64,000 nucleotides of DNA from an uncultured Flavobacterium sp. GTDB lineage: Bacteria > Bacteroidota > Bacteroidia > Flavobacteriales > Flavobacteriaceae. Below are positions 7,647 through 16,758 of this stretch, one piece after another (the stretch's first letter is position 1; every line of letters starts with the position of its first letter). The stretch covers positions 1,364,001 through 1,428,000 of the forward strand of contig NZ_OX638201.1 of assembly GCF_951805225.1 (NCBI RefSeq). Direction: 5' to 3'. The translations under genes and the position numbers were made by a program. The notes under the pieces were generated by a model that saw only the letters and a list, made by a program, of their open reading frames with translations, had not been told where the DNA came from and made no database searches.

Positions 7647-9554
7647 ATGAGTTATTATAAAATTGAAAATTTAGAACAATATTTTAAACATTACAATAAG
7701 TCAATAAGAGAACCAAGGAAATTTTGGGGAAAAATAGCTGAGGAAAATTTCACTTGGTATCAACAATGGGATAAAGTAGTTGATTTTAATATGGCTGATG
7801 CCGAAGTAAAATGGTTTACTGAAGCTAAAGTTAATATTACTAAAAACTGTATCGATAGACATTTAAGCAAAAGAGGAGAAAAAACGGCGATTATTTTTGA
7901 ACCGAACGATCCTTCTGAAGAAGCTTTACATATAACATATAATGAATTATACGAACGCGTTTCAAAAATGGCAAATGTTTTGCGTGAGCAAGGCGTTCGT
8001 AAAGGAGACAGAGTTTGTATTTATTTGCCAATGATTCCAGAATTGGCAGTTTCAGTTTTGGCTTGTGCAAGAATTGGAGCAATTCACTCAGTTGTTTTTG
8101 CAGGATTCTCAGCATCAGCAGTTTCTGCGAGAATTAATGACTGCGAATGTAAAATGGTCATCACATCTGACGGAGGTTACAGAGGAAATAAAACAATTGA
8201 TCTAAAAGGAATCGTTGATGAAGCATTAGATACTTGTCCATCTGTTTCTCAAGTTTTGGTTGTAAAAAGAACCAATACTGAAATTAAAATGAAAGAAGGA
8301 CGTGACGTTTGGTTGCAACCTTTATTAGATGCAGCTTTAGACAATAGTGTTGCTGAAATTATGGATGCCGAAGATCCTTTGTTTATCTTGTACACTTCTG
8401 GTTCTACAGGAAAACCAAAAGGAATGGTGCACACTACAGCTGGATACATGGTTTATACAGCTTATACATTTAAAAATGTTTTTAGTCACGAAGAAAATGA
8501 TATTTTCTGGTGTACTGCAGATATTGGTTGGATTACAGGTCACTCTTATATATTATACGGACCATTATTAAATGGAGGAACAACCGTAATTTTTGAAGGA
8601 GTTCCATCTTATCCTGATTTCAGCCGTTTTTGGGATATTATCGAAAAACATAAAATCACACAATTTTATACAGCCCCAACAGCAATTCGTTCGTTAGCAA
8701 AAGAAAGTTTAGATTACATTCAAAAATACCCGCTTAAATCACTAAAAGTTATTGGATCTGTTGGAGAACCAATCAACGAAGAAGCTTGGCACTGGTTCAA
8801 TGACCACGTTGGAGACAAAAGATGTCCGGTGGTTGATACTTGGTGGCAAACAGAAACTGGCGGAATCATGATTTCTCCAATTGCTTTTGTAACACCGACA
8901 AAACCAACATATGCAACTTTGCCATTGCCGGGAATTCAACCAGTTTTAATGGATGAAAAACGCAATGAAATCGAAGGAAACCAAGTTGTAGGTAGTTTAT
9001 GTATTAAATTTCCTTGGCCTGGAATCGCCAGAACTATTTGGGGAGATCACCAACGTTACAAAGACACTTATTTCTCTGCTTTCCCTGGAAAATATTTCAC
9101 TGGAGACGGAGCTTTAAGAGACGAAGTTGGATATTACAGAATTACCGGTAGAGTAGATGATGTTGTAATTGTTTCGGGTCATAATTTAGGAACAGCTCCT
9201 ATTGAAGACGCGATCAACGAGCATCCTGCAGTTGCCGAATCTGCAATTGTTGGATTCCCACACGATATTAAAGGAAATGCATTGTACGGTTTTGTAATTC
9301 TAAAAGAAACCGGAGAAGTTAGAGATAGAACTAACTTAACAAAGGAGATCAATCAATATATTTCTGACCACATTGGACCAATTGCAAAATTGGATAAAAT
9401 TCAGTTTGTGTCTGGTTTACCAAAAACTCGTTCAGGAAAAATCATGCGTAGAATTTTACGTAAAATAGCTGAAGGTGATTTCTCTAATTTTGGAGACACT
9501 TCAACATTATTGAATCCTGAAATTGTAGAAGAAATTATGAAAAATAAAATCTAA
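7647..9554 (+). CDS. acs: Acetyl-CoA synthetase (AMP-forming)
   Basis: The 635-residue protein is a full-length Acs, which activates acetate to acetyl-CoA through acetyl-AMP. Visible are the N-terminal Acs domain (FWGKIAEENFTWYQQWDKV), the AMP-binding signature YTSGSTGKPKGMVHT, the WWQTETGG motif, the hinge region YYRITGRVDDVVIVSGHNLG, and the C-terminal PKTRSGKIMRRILRK, whose lysine is the site of regulatory acetylation in this family. It has its own terminator downstream. Converging on it are a DUF294 nucleotidyltransferase gene and a DnaQ-like gene, neighbours I recall near acs in several Proteobacteria as well. Confidence 0.96.
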   Translation: MSYYKIENLEQYFKHYNKSIREPRKFWGKIAEENFTWYQQWDKVVDFNMADAEVKWFTEAKVNITKNCIDRHLSKRGEKTAIIFEPNDPSEEALHITYNELYERVSKMANVLREQGVRKGDRVCIYLPMIPELAVSVLACARIGAIHSVVFAGFSASAVSARINDCECKMVITSDGGYRGNKTIDLKGIVDEALDTCPSVSQVLVVKRTNTEIKMKEGRDVWLQPLLDAALDNSVAEIMDAEDPLFILYTSGSTGKPKGMVHTTAGYMVYTAYTFKNVFSHEENDIFWCTADIGWITGHSYILYGPLLNGGTTVIFEGVPSYPDFSRFWDIIEKHKITQFYTAPTAIRSLAKESLDYIQKYPLKSLKVIGSVGEPINEEAWHWFNDHVGDKRCPVVDTWWQTETGGIMISPIAFVTPTKPTYATLPLPGIQPVLMDEKRNEIEGNQVVGSLCIKFPWPGIARTIWGDHQRYKDTYFSAFPGKYFTGDGALRDEVGYYRITGRVDDVVIVSGHNLGTAPIEDAINEHPAVAESAIVGFPHDIKGNALYGFVILKETGEVRDRTNLTKEINQYISDHIGPIAKLDKIQFVSGLPKTRSGKIMRRILRKIAEGDFSNFGDTSTLLNPEIVEEIMKNKI

Positions 9555-9574
9555 AGATTTTAAATACATAGAAA

Positions 9575-9609
9575 CAAAAAAAGCCTCTTAATTTAAGAGG
9601 CTTTTTTTT
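9575..9609 (+). terminator. acs terminator
   Basis: AAGCCTCTTAA and TTAAGAGGCTT form a perfect stem preceded by A residues and followed by eight T residues, 20 bases after the acs stop. It is nearly identical to the hairpin at 9924-9960. Confidence 0.9.
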
Positions 9610-9628
9610 ATGCGATTTTTAATTACAT

Positions 9629-9865
9629 CCACAATAAGTTTTAATAGTATTAAAATAAGGTAAAAAATTATCTAAAGATTTTAATGTATTTTTTTTTTCA
9701 TATATATAAATTGAAATTTTAATCTTAACCACAATAAGTTTTAAAACTATCAAATTAAGATAAAAGAACTGTTTTAAAATTTTCGCCAGAAATTTCTATA
9801 TAAAAGTTGTTTTTAAAAATATCCCTAATAAGTTTTAAAAATATTAAAATAAGGTAAAAAATAAT
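9629..9865. repeat. Three spaced copies of a 38-base AT-rich repeat
   Basis: Three related units begin at 9629, 9729 and 9823. Each has a conserved head of about 38 bases (CC, then nearly ACAATAAGTTTTAA, an imperfect ATTAAAA palindrome, then AAGGTAAAA) followed by about 60 unrelated bases. In unit 1 the core TTTTAATA-G-TATTAAAA is a perfect inverted repeat. The array lies between two near-identical terminators. No ORF of note is present in this gap between acs and the exonuclease gene. The spacing is too long and the copies too divergent for an ordinary CRISPR. Confidence 0.7.
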
Positions 9866-9923
9866 TCTGCATTGTTTCTAACCTAGATTGATGAACGATA
9901 AAATCTAATGATTAATTGAAAAC

Positions 9924-9960
9924 AAAAAAAAAAGCCTCTTAAAATTAAGAGGCTTTTTTT
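9924..9960. terminator. Second GCCTCTT terminator (bidirectional)
   Basis: AAAGCCTCTTAA and TTAAGAGGCTTT form a stem flanked by a run of A residues upstream and T residues downstream, so it could work on both strands. It faces the convergent exonuclease gene and closes the three-repeat array on its right side. Confidence 0.8.
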
Positions 9961-10025
9961 ATATTATAATATTTGTGAGACTTCAATTTTGCTCAGTCCA
10001 ATCTCTGGCTAAAAACTTAAATTTT

Positions 10026-10046
10026 CTTATATAACTTATATGGTTA
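10026..10046. repeat. Half copy of the CTTATATAACTTATATGG repeat
   Basis: CTTATATAACTTATATGGTT matches one arm of the inverted repeat at 25390-25456. It lies immediately downstream of the minus-strand exonuclease gene. The opposite arm is absent here. Confidence 0.6.
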
Positions 10047-10051
10047 AAAAA

Positions 10052-10648
10052 TTATTTAATTCCCAATCTGGATTTAAGCTTCAAAAACAAAAGAGCAATT
10101 TTATAAGCATCTTCAGCAGATGAATTTCGATCACTTTTCGGAATTTTGAATATTTCCGTTAAATCGTCAAGCGAAAATTGTTTGTCATTGATATCAGTTA
10201 ATTTCCTGTACATCATATCAACGTCTAAAGCTTCATTTTTCAATCTTCCACAATCAAGACGTTCTAATGCAGCATTCAGCATTTCGATGTCAAAATTAAT
10301 GTGATGACCAACCAGAATTGAATTGCCTATAAAATTCACCAAAGCTTCAATAGCTTCAGGTTCAGGCATTTTTAGCATTTTACTTTCGATAATGAATTCA
10401 TTTGAAAGACCATTATCCTGTAAAAATTTGTATTGCAACAAAACCGCTTCAAAATTATCCTTTATTATAATGCTGTCGTCAACTACAGAAAAAGCACCCA
10501 AAGATAAAATAACATCTTTATTTGGGTTTAATCCTGAAGTTTCAGTCGATAAGACTACAAATCTATTAGGTTTTGTTTCGAATTTAGTCAGGTAATCTTT
10601 CCAGAAATCCGGATATTCCTTATTGATATTTTTAATCCAGTCTAGCAT
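10052..10648 (-). CDS. DnaQ-like 3'-5' exonuclease family protein with degenerate active site
   Basis: The 198-residue protein has the DEDDh exonuclease fold layout: ExoI VVLSTETSGLNP, ExoII LVGHHINFDIEMLN, and ExoIII SDRNSSAEDAYKIALLF. The first catalytic Asp of the DTETTG motif is Ser34 here (codon TCG), and the ExoIII His is Asn175; Glu36, Asp120 and Asp180 are kept. Both substitutions hit metal- or water-activating positions, so weak or no nuclease activity is inferred. The gene starts three bases after the stop of the DUF294 gene and is surely co-transcribed with it. The pair may act in signalling or nucleotide binding rather than replication. Confidence 0.85.
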   Translation of the reverse strand: MLDWIKNINKEYPDFWKDYLTKFETKPNRFVVLSTETSGLNPNKDVILSLGAFSVVDDSIIIKDNFEAVLLQYKFLQDNGLSNEFIIESKMLKMPEPEAIEALVNFIGNSILVGHHINFDIEMLNAALERLDCGRLKNEALDVDMMYRKLTDINDKQFSLDDLTEIFKIPKSDRNSSAEDAYKIALLFLKLKSRLGIK

Positions 10649-10651
10649 ATT

Positions 10652-12568
10652 TTATGAAAATTGGGTCAATTGAAATTTACTTTTAATTAATTCCTCAAGA
10701 TCTTTCATTGGAGTTAATGCATTTTTTAACTTCTCTTTGTCAGTTTTAGACATTTCTCTCAAATTTATAAATTGACCAGAATCGTCATTTTTTAAACCTT
10801 CAACAGTTCTAAATTTTGATAAAGTTAAAAAAGCTTCCGCACAACTTAAGTATATCTCAGCATTTTTAGAATCTGTTATTGCTAATTGTTTGAATCTTAA
10901 ATATGTATTCTTAATTCCCTTGATATTCGAATTTAAAATTAATAAACGCGCACCATCAATCAAAGGCATTAATGCACGAGTTTTTATATCAAATTTTCCT
11001 TTTTCCGGACCTTCTTCTTCAACAATGAATTTTTTGAAAAAACTCAAAGGAGAATTCTTTTTCAAAGCATCATTTCCTAAAAAGTCAAAGAATAAAGTAT
11101 TGTTAACAGCATTTTTGAATATGACATTCTCAATAACTTCTTCAATTTTAGGTTCTCCAAAAACGATCTCGTAATCAAAGAAAATACTGCTCAAATCATT
11201 ACTGTTTTCACCTGGAGTATTCATCCAGCTGTTGTATTGTTTTGTCCAGTCAGTCAATGACTTACACCAAAGCATATTGCTTCCCATGTGACCGTTTGGA
11301 CAAAATTCATAACCAACTTTTTCTAGTATTGATGTAGCTCTTTTTGCCAATCTTAAGAAATAATCTTTTACTTCTCTGTATTTTTCCGGAGCAACATCTT
11401 CAAAAATCAAAATACTATCCTGATCTGTCAATAAAAGTTGTTCCTTACGCCCTTGACTACCAATGCTTAACCAAGCAAAACGTGCAGGAGGGGAGCCTAA
11501 ATCTAAAATTGATAATTCGACAGCACGTTTAATGATTGCCAGATTAATTTCGCTTACAATATTACTAATATGCGAAATTGGAATATTCTTCTGAATCGAA
11601 TTTTGAATCAAATCAGACAAACGATCACGTATTTGTTTTAGATCTTTTGGCAGTTGAGAACGTTTAATTTCTTTAATTAAAACACCAGGGTTACTAGCTT
11701 GAGCTACAATTAGATCGTGCTCAGAAATTATTCCTTTTACAGCAGATTTACTTGTACCGTCTTTTGTAACACATAAGTGCGTCACATTGTGTTTTAGCAT
11801 TAGTAATTGTGCTTCGGCAAGAGAAACATTCTCAATTACGGTAACTACAGGTGATGACATTATTTTGTCAATTGTCTCTGTAATAGGATAACGTCCTGTC
11901 GCTATCTTAGAGGCTAAATCTGTAGCTGTAACAATGCCAATTGGGCGATTTTTTTCGCATACAATGACATTATCCATCATAGAATCAGTCATTAATATCG
12001 CAACATCCTTAACAATGTGACTTGCGTCAGTCGTTAAAGGTGAATTATTATAGTTAAGAGACTGAATATATTGCATTTCTGATTGCTGATCTACATAAAA
12101 TGAAGTATCAGAAATCATTTTTCCATTAGAACTAACGCTATCTTTTGTATGCCTTGAATTTGTAGCGAAACTTTCTAATAAAAAGTTCAAAACATCTGAA
12201 TTATTGGCAACAAAAGGCCTGAAAACAGCAATAGGAATTGCATAAATAATACTTTCTTCACGAGCTTTGGCCGTCATCATGTAGTTATTCTTAGCAAAAA
12301 ACGGACGTAATCCAAAAATATCACCTTCATGACATTTGTTAATAATCGTTTCTTCGGCGTCGGCAATTGTTGTTAAATTTATGATACCAGAAGCTACAAC
12401 ATAAAAACTGTCGTGAAGTAAATCATTGTTTTGAAATAATACTGCATGTTTTTCTAAATTTATAACACGAATATTGGTTGCAATATCAGATAATTCCTGA
12501 AAAGTTAAATTATCAAATGGCGGGTATTCTTTTAAAAAATCTGCAATATGCTCAGCTATTGTATTCAT
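10652..12568 (-). CDS. cNMP-binding / CBS-pair / DUF294 nucleotidyltransferase
   Basis: The 638-residue cytoplasmic protein has an N-terminal cyclic-nucleotide-binding domain (about 1-140), a pair of CBS domains (about 180-295, containing IGIVTATDLASKIATGRYP and VKGIISEHDLIVAQ), then a DUF294 nucleotidyltransferase domain with GSQGRKE at 370-376 and the metal-binding pair in TDQDS (Asp382, Asp384). The C-terminal helical part (about 500-630) is the DUF294 C-terminal domain. The architecture is the putative signal-transducing GlnD-like nucleotidyltransferase found next to acs or acetate-uptake genes in other phyla. It is the first gene of a two-gene operon with the degenerate exonuclease. Its target is unknown. 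Confidence 0.9.
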   Translation of the reverse strand: MNTIAEHIADFLKEYPPFDNLTFQELSDIATNIRVINLEKHAVLFQNNDLLHDSFYVVASGIINLTTIADAEETIINKCHEGDIFGLRPFFAKNNYMMTAKAREESIIYAIPIAVFRPFVANNSDVLNFLLESFATNSRHTKDSVSSNGKMISDTSFYVDQQSEMQYIQSLNYNNSPLTTDASHIVKDVAILMTDSMMDNVIVCEKNRPIGIVTATDLASKIATGRYPITETIDKIMSSPVVTVIENVSLAEAQLLMLKHNVTHLCVTKDGTSKSAVKGIISEHDLIVAQASNPGVLIKEIKRSQLPKDLKQIRDRLSDLIQNSIQKNIPISHISNIVSEINLAIIKRAVELSILDLGSPPARFAWLSIGSQGRKEQLLLTDQDSILIFEDVAPEKYREVKDYFLRLAKRATSILEKVGYEFCPNGHMGSNMLWCKSLTDWTKQYNSWMNTPGENSNDLSSIFFDYEIVFGEPKIEEVIENVIFKNAVNNTLFFDFLGNDALKKNSPLSFFKKFIVEEEGPEKGKFDIKTRALMPLIDGARLLILNSNIKGIKNTYLRFKQLAITDSKNAEIYLSCAEAFLTLSKFRTVEGLKNDDSGQFINLREMSKTDKEKLKNALTPMKDLEELIKSKFQLTQFS

Positions 12569-12798
12569 ATATTTTGATAATTTTTTTAAAGTATCGAATG
12601 TAAAAATAATAAAATAAACTCTTACAACGAAAGCATCTTTGTGAGAATCTAAATATTTTAAAAAATTACAAAAAAATATTTAATTCTAAGGCTTAAAAAG
12701 CATTTAAATATTTTTAAAGGTTTAAAAAAGAAGGGATATTCGGCAGAAATAAAATTTGTTTAAAGAATATCGCAAGGAAACTGAACAAGAGGATTTTC

Positions 12799-12832
<34 letters not shown>

Positions 12833-12862
12833 TTCAAAATATATACGCTTTTAAAAGCGCTT

Positions 12863-13243
12863 TTAATCGTATAACTTAGTCAGAATCGTTTCTTTTGGAA
12901 TTATATCAGATCCGCCTCTTTTATTGAATTCTAATTTTCCTTCGTTCATAAATAATGCTGCGCCTGCAGATGAACCATTTTTGGACTTAATATTGATTTG
13001 TGCTTTTTCGCCAAATTTATAAACATGTCCTGAAACTTCCATAATACCAGAATTTAGTTCTTTGTTGTCACTCGTAATTTCTGCAGTTCCAAATATCTGA
13101 TCATTTGATTCTGCTAAATTTAATTTCAAAATATATTTTTTACTACAATCCTTGCAATTTTCATTGCTCCAGGTTCCTGTAAAACGATTTTGAGAATACG
13201 CTGTAAATGATATAAATACGGCTAATAAAATAAACTTTTTCAT
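12863..13243 (-). CDS. Small secreted protein, function unknown
   Basis: The 126-residue product has a clear signal peptide (MKKFILLAVFISFTAYSQ) with likely cleavage near residue 17. The mature part starts RFTGTWSNENCKDCSKKYIL, with two cysteines four residues apart, and is predicted to be beta-rich, resembling small lipocalin-like periplasmic proteins that begin with a G-x-W motif. It is not recognised as a named family. It lies downstream of another small secreted protein gene but is separated from it by a terminator, so it probably has its own promoter. Confidence 0.8.
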   Translation of the reverse strand: MKKFILLAVFISFTAYSQNRFTGTWSNENCKDCSKKYILKLNLAESNDQIFGTAEITSDNKELNSGIMEVSGHVYKFGEKAQINIKSKNGSSAGAALFMNEGKLEFNKRGGSDIIPKETILTKLYD

Positions 13244-13282
13244 TAAATAATTTTTTTAATAAACATGTATCAAATATAAACT

Positions 13283-13316
13283 AAAAAAAAGCACACGTAT
13301 TGTGCGTGTGCTTTTT
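13283..13316 (-). terminator. Terminator of the 13345-13764 gene
   Basis: GCACACG (13291-13297) pairs with CGTGTGC (13305-13311), and flanking A and T tracts extend the stem. Read on the minus strand it ends in eight T residues just downstream of the gene stop. Confidence 0.85.
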
Positions 13317-13344
13317 CTATATTATAACTGTAACATTTATTGTT

Positions 13345-13764
13345 TTATTTTATTTTTTTTGTGTAAACTGATTTACCATTTAAAGAAACGTTTATTTCAT
13401 TATTTTTTTCAGAAAAAGTTGTTCTTAAAGCATTTCCTTTAAAAATTGTAACGTCACCATAAACTTTTCCGGTTTCATCAGAAGAATATTCAAATAATAA
13501 TTTTTTATTATCCGGCTCAAGTCCAATTTTGTAAGTTGAGAATTTTGAAGTTGCTAAATCAAATTCCTGGTGCGTGTCAATAATATTTCCATCGGCATAA
13601 AAGTTTGTAACTGTTTTGTTTAAGGTAATGTCGGGATAATATTGATTAACTTTTTGCAGTAAGGCATACTGCTCTGGGCTTGCGTCTTCTTTTTTAGACA
13701 CGATTGTTTGTGCGAATGAAATTGTTGTAAAAATAAGTGTGAATAGTAAAATGTAATTTTTCAT
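13345..13764 (-). CDS. Small secreted protein, function unknown
   Basis: The 139-residue product carries a signal peptide (MKNYILLFTLIFTTISFAQ) and is therefore exported to the periplasm or surface. The mature part has short beta-strand-like segments, such as KVYGDVTIFKGNALRTTF, and no cysteines or catalytic motif that I can see. It is not recognised as a named family. A terminator follows directly. The divergently transcribed MFS exporter lies 150 bases upstream, with no other shared feature. Confidence 0.78.
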   Translation of the reverse strand: MKNYILLFTLIFTTISFAQTIVSKKEDASPEQYALLQKVNQYYPDITLNKTVTNFYADGNIIDTHQEFDLATSKFSTYKIGLEPDNKKLLFEYSSDETGKVYGDVTIFKGNALRTTFSEKNNEINVSLNGKSVYTKKIK

Positions 13765-13877
13765 AATTTTAAATTTAAGATTAGTGTTTAAACGATTTTT
13801 TGCAATCTAACTAATGCGTATTGGAATCAAACTTTTATTAAAAAAGGTTTTAATTATACTACAAGGTATGAAATCTT

Positions 13878-13885
13878 TACCTTTG
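13878..13885 (+). promoter_or_regulatory. -7 box of the MFS exporter gene
   Basis: TACCTTTG fits TAnnTTTG and lies 29 bases before the ATG. No convincing -33 TTTG is present at the normal spacing. Confidence 0.5.
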
Positions 13886-13914
13886 TAAAAAATTAAAAGC
13901 ACTTTTTTAAGAAA

Positions 13915-15144
13915 ATGACAACAAAAAAATACATTCAATTAATACTTATTTTAGGTTCTTTAACCGCTCTTGGTCCTTTTTCAATTGATATGTATTTACC
14001 TGGATTCTCGGGTATTGCCAAGGATTTAAATACAACTGTTGCCAAAGTTTCTATGACTTTATCCAGTTATTTTATCGGAATTTCGGCTGGACAATTACTT
14101 TACGGTCCTTTATTAGATCGTTTTGGACGCAAAAAGCCTTTATTTATTGGTTTGATGGTTTATATTCTAGCTTCATTAGGTTGTGTTTATGTTGCCGATA
14201 TTGACACTTTTATACTTTTACGTTTCATTCAGGCAGTTGGGAGTTGTGCTGCAACAGTAGCTTCTGTAGCCATGGTTCGTGATTTATTTCCTGTAAAAGA
14301 TATTCCAAAAGTATTCTCGCTATTAATGCTTGTTCTTGGGCTTTCGCCAATGTTAGCGCCAACAATTGGCGGATATGTTACGGAAGATTATGGCTGGCAT
14401 ACCGTATTTTTTATTTTAATGTGTATGGGAATCGTGATTTTAATTGCTTCACAAATTGGCTTGCCAAATTCTTATAAACCAGATACTTCGATATCTTTAA
14501 AGCCGAAACCAATTATCACGAATTTCTTAAAAGTACTCAAAGAACCTCAGTTTTATACGTATGCATTTACCGGTGCTATAGCTTTTTCGGGTTTATTTAC
14601 ATATGTAGCGGCCTCTCCGATCATTTTTATGGATATTTACCATGTTGATGCTAAGATATATGGATGGATTTTTGCTTTTATGTCCGTGAGTTTTATAGGT
14701 TCAAGCCAGTTAAACTCAATTTTATTGAAAAGATTTTCTAGCGAACAAATGATTTTTGGCGCATTAATTTTACAATCTGTTATTGGAATTGTGTTCTTAA
14801 TATTAGCATTAAATAATTTGTTGGGATTATACCAAACTAGCGCAATGTTGTTTTTATTCCTCGGTTGTTTAGGAATTTCAAATCCAAATACTGCCGGACT
14901 TACAATGGCTCCTTTTGCCAAAAATGCCGGAAGTGCTTCAGCTTTAATGGGCGCAATTCAATTAGGTTTGGGTGCGTTGGCTTCTTTTGCAGTTGGAATT
15001 TTTGTTAAAAACTCAGTTGTACCAATGGTTTTAATCATGACTACAACTACAATTATAGCTTTCATTGTTTTAAATATTGGTAAACGTTTTATCAAACAAA
15101 AAATCGAAATTTCTGAAAATGAAGATGTTGTAGTTGGGCACTAA
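13915..15144 (+). CDS. Bcr/CflA-type MFS multidrug exporter
   Basis: The 409-residue protein is an inner-membrane 12-helix transporter of the drug:H+ antiporter 1 group. The start GSLTALGPFSIDMYLPGF is the hallmark of Bcr/CflA proteins, and the loop 2-3 motif LLYGPLLDRFGRKKPLFIGL and the motif C-like LGLSPMLAPTIGGYV are intact. The family exports compounds such as bicyclomycin and chloramphenicol; the actual substrate is not visible. It is a single-gene unit with its own promoter box and a terminator shared with the convergent ndh gene. Confidence 0.92.
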   Translation: MTTKKYIQLILILGSLTALGPFSIDMYLPGFSGIAKDLNTTVAKVSMTLSSYFIGISAGQLLYGPLLDRFGRKKPLFIGLMVYILASLGCVYVADIDTFILLRFIQAVGSCAATVASVAMVRDLFPVKDIPKVFSLLMLVLGLSPMLAPTIGGYVTEDYGWHTVFFILMCMGIVILIASQIGLPNSYKPDTSISLKPKPIITNFLKVLKEPQFYTYAFTGAIAFSGLFTYVAASPIIFMDIYHVDAKIYGWIFAFMSVSFIGSSQLNSILLKRFSSEQMIFGALILQSVIGIVFLILALNNLLGLYQTSAMLFLFLGCLGISNPNTAGLTMAPFAKNAGSASALMGAIQLGLGALASFAVGIFVKNSVVPMVLIMTTTTIIAFIVLNIGKRFIKQKIEISENEDVVVGH

Positions 15145-15173
15145 ATAAAGTAAATCCAAAATTTTCACGCATT

Positions 15174-15277
15174 TTTGTCATTTCGACAGAGGAGAAATCA
15201 CACACGGAATTCGACAAAGATTGACGACTTTAGGAATGGAGCTTCTTGTGTGATTTCTCCTTCGTCGAAATGACAAA
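15174..15277. repeat. TTTGTCATTTCGAC inverted repeat element
   Basis: The left arm (TTTGTCATTTCGAC...AGGAGAAATCACACA, 15174-15205) and the right arm (TGTGTGATTTCTCC...GTCGAAATGACAAA, 15246-15277) are almost perfectly complementary across about 40 bases. Single arms of the same family occur at 26671-26700 and 30620-30651, so it is a dispersed element. Confidence 0.85.
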
Positions 15278-15287
15278 TGAAACGTAT

Positions 15288-15324
15288 AAAAAAAGCCTGA
15301 ATCATTGTAGATTCAGGCTTTTTT
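15288..15324. terminator. Bidirectional terminator between convergent genes
   Basis: AAGCCTGAATC and GATTCAGGCTT form a perfect stem with A residues on the left and T residues on the right. It can end both the MFS gene and the convergent NADH dehydrogenase gene. Confidence 0.9.
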
Positions 15325-15358
15325 ATTTAATATATTTTGAAATTTAAAAGATTGGAAT

Positions 15359-16636
15359 TTAAATTTCTTTATCTTCTAAAGATCTTTTTTCTGGTCTGAT
15401 AATCATTCTTAGAGATTGATCTCTGGCAAAATAAGCAACCATCCAATTCCAGAAAGTATTCAATCTGTTTCTATAAGTAATTAAGGAAATTAAATGGATA
15501 AAAAGCCAAATAATCCACGCAAAGAAACCTTTGAAATGCCATTTTGGGCTTGGTAAATCAACTACAGCTTTATTTTTACCAATAATTGCCATAGAACCTT
15601 TGTCATTGTAAGCAAAAGGTTTAAGCGGTTTATTTTGAACTAATGCTTTAAAGTTTTTAGCTAAGTTTAATCCTTGTTGAATTGCGACCTGAGCCACTTG
15701 CGGATGTCCGTCTGGGAAATTTTTATCTCCGGCTAAAATCGCTGTATCTCCAATTGCATAAATGTTTTCGAAACCATTTACTTTATTATATTGATCCGTT
15801 GTCATACGTCTTCCTCGACCATAACTTTCTTTCGGGATTCCGTCAAAAAGTTTGGCGGAAACTCCGGCTGCCCAAATTAAATTTTTGGTTTTAATGGTTT
15901 CTCCGTTTTCAAAAAATACGGTATCATCAACATAATCAGTTACTCTGGTGTGTAATTTAACTACAACGCCAAGTTTTGTCAATGCTTCTAAAGTGTCTTT
16001 TTGAGAAGCTTCACTCATAGGCGAGAGTAGTGCGTCTCCCCCATCGACCAAATAAACATTACTGGCTGAAGTTTCTAATTCTGGATATTCTTTTAATAGA
16101 ATGTTTTTTCGCATTTCGGCAAACATTCCAGAAACCTCTACTCCTGTGGGGCCGCCTCCCGCAACAACGATCGTCAATAATTTGCGACGTTTACGCATAT
16201 CTTTTGTAATAGCGGCTTTTTCAAGGTTTTTTAGCAACGCATTACGCATTTCGATGGCATCATTTAAGGTTTTCATCGGAATAGCGTTTTTCATAACGTT
16301 TTCCATACCAAAATAACTTGTTTCGGCTCCGGTAGCAAAAACTAGGTAATCGTATGTTAATTCGCCATTACTGAGAATTATTTTATTCTCGGCAGGAACT
16401 ACAGAAAGTAATTCGCCCAAGCGAAATTGAAGGTTTTTTTTGCCTGCAAAGAATTTTCTAAAAGGATAACTAATGCTTGACGGTTCTAAAAATGCGGTTG
16501 CAACCTGATATATTAGTGGCGGAAAAAAGTTATAATTGTTTTTGTCTACAAGTGTTACTTGTATTTGAGGATGGTTTACAAGCTCTTTTGCGAGATTGAT
16601 CCCTGCAAAACCACCTCCTATAATGACTATCTTCAT
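15359..16636 (-). CDS. ndh: Type II NADH:quinone oxidoreductase
   Basis: The 425-residue flavoprotein is a non-proton-pumping NADH dehydrogenase that feeds electrons to menaquinone at the inner membrane. The first FAD-binding motif is GGGFAGINLAKEL near residue 7, the second nucleotide-binding motif VVAGGGPTGVEVSGMFAEM is near residue 170, and the FAD-contact segment NIYAIGDTA is near residue 285. The C-terminal part has a hydrophobic stretch (FAWIIWLFIHLISLITYRNR), as in membrane-anchored NDH-2. It is a single-gene unit and is convergent with the MFS gene. Confidence 0.92.
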   Translation of the reverse strand: MKIVIIGGGFAGINLAKELVNHPQIQVTLVDKNNYNFFPPLIYQVATAFLEPSSISYPFRKFFAGKKNLQFRLGELLSVVPAENKIILSNGELTYDYLVFATGAETSYFGMENVMKNAIPMKTLNDAIEMRNALLKNLEKAAITKDMRKRRKLLTIVVAGGGPTGVEVSGMFAEMRKNILLKEYPELETSASNVYLVDGGDALLSPMSEASQKDTLEALTKLGVVVKLHTRVTDYVDDTVFFENGETIKTKNLIWAAGVSAKLFDGIPKESYGRGRRMTTDQYNKVNGFENIYAIGDTAILAGDKNFPDGHPQVAQVAIQQGLNLAKNFKALVQNKPLKPFAYNDKGSMAIIGKNKAVVDLPSPKWHFKGFFAWIIWLFIHLISLITYRNRLNTFWNWMVAYFARDQSLRMIIRPEKRSLEDKEI

Positions 16637-16758
16637 ATATATTGCTTATTAAGTAGGATTTATGAGTGAAACTATTTTTGCTTTTGCAGTTCTATAAATT
16701 TAACATTATAATTTCAAATAAAAAATCCATTTAAGGTTTTCTTTTGATTCTTAAAAAA

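Noticed and set aside
9629..9865. CRISPR array
   Set aside because: The copies are few and diverged, the intervals are about 60 bases instead of 30-40, and there are no cas genes in the window.
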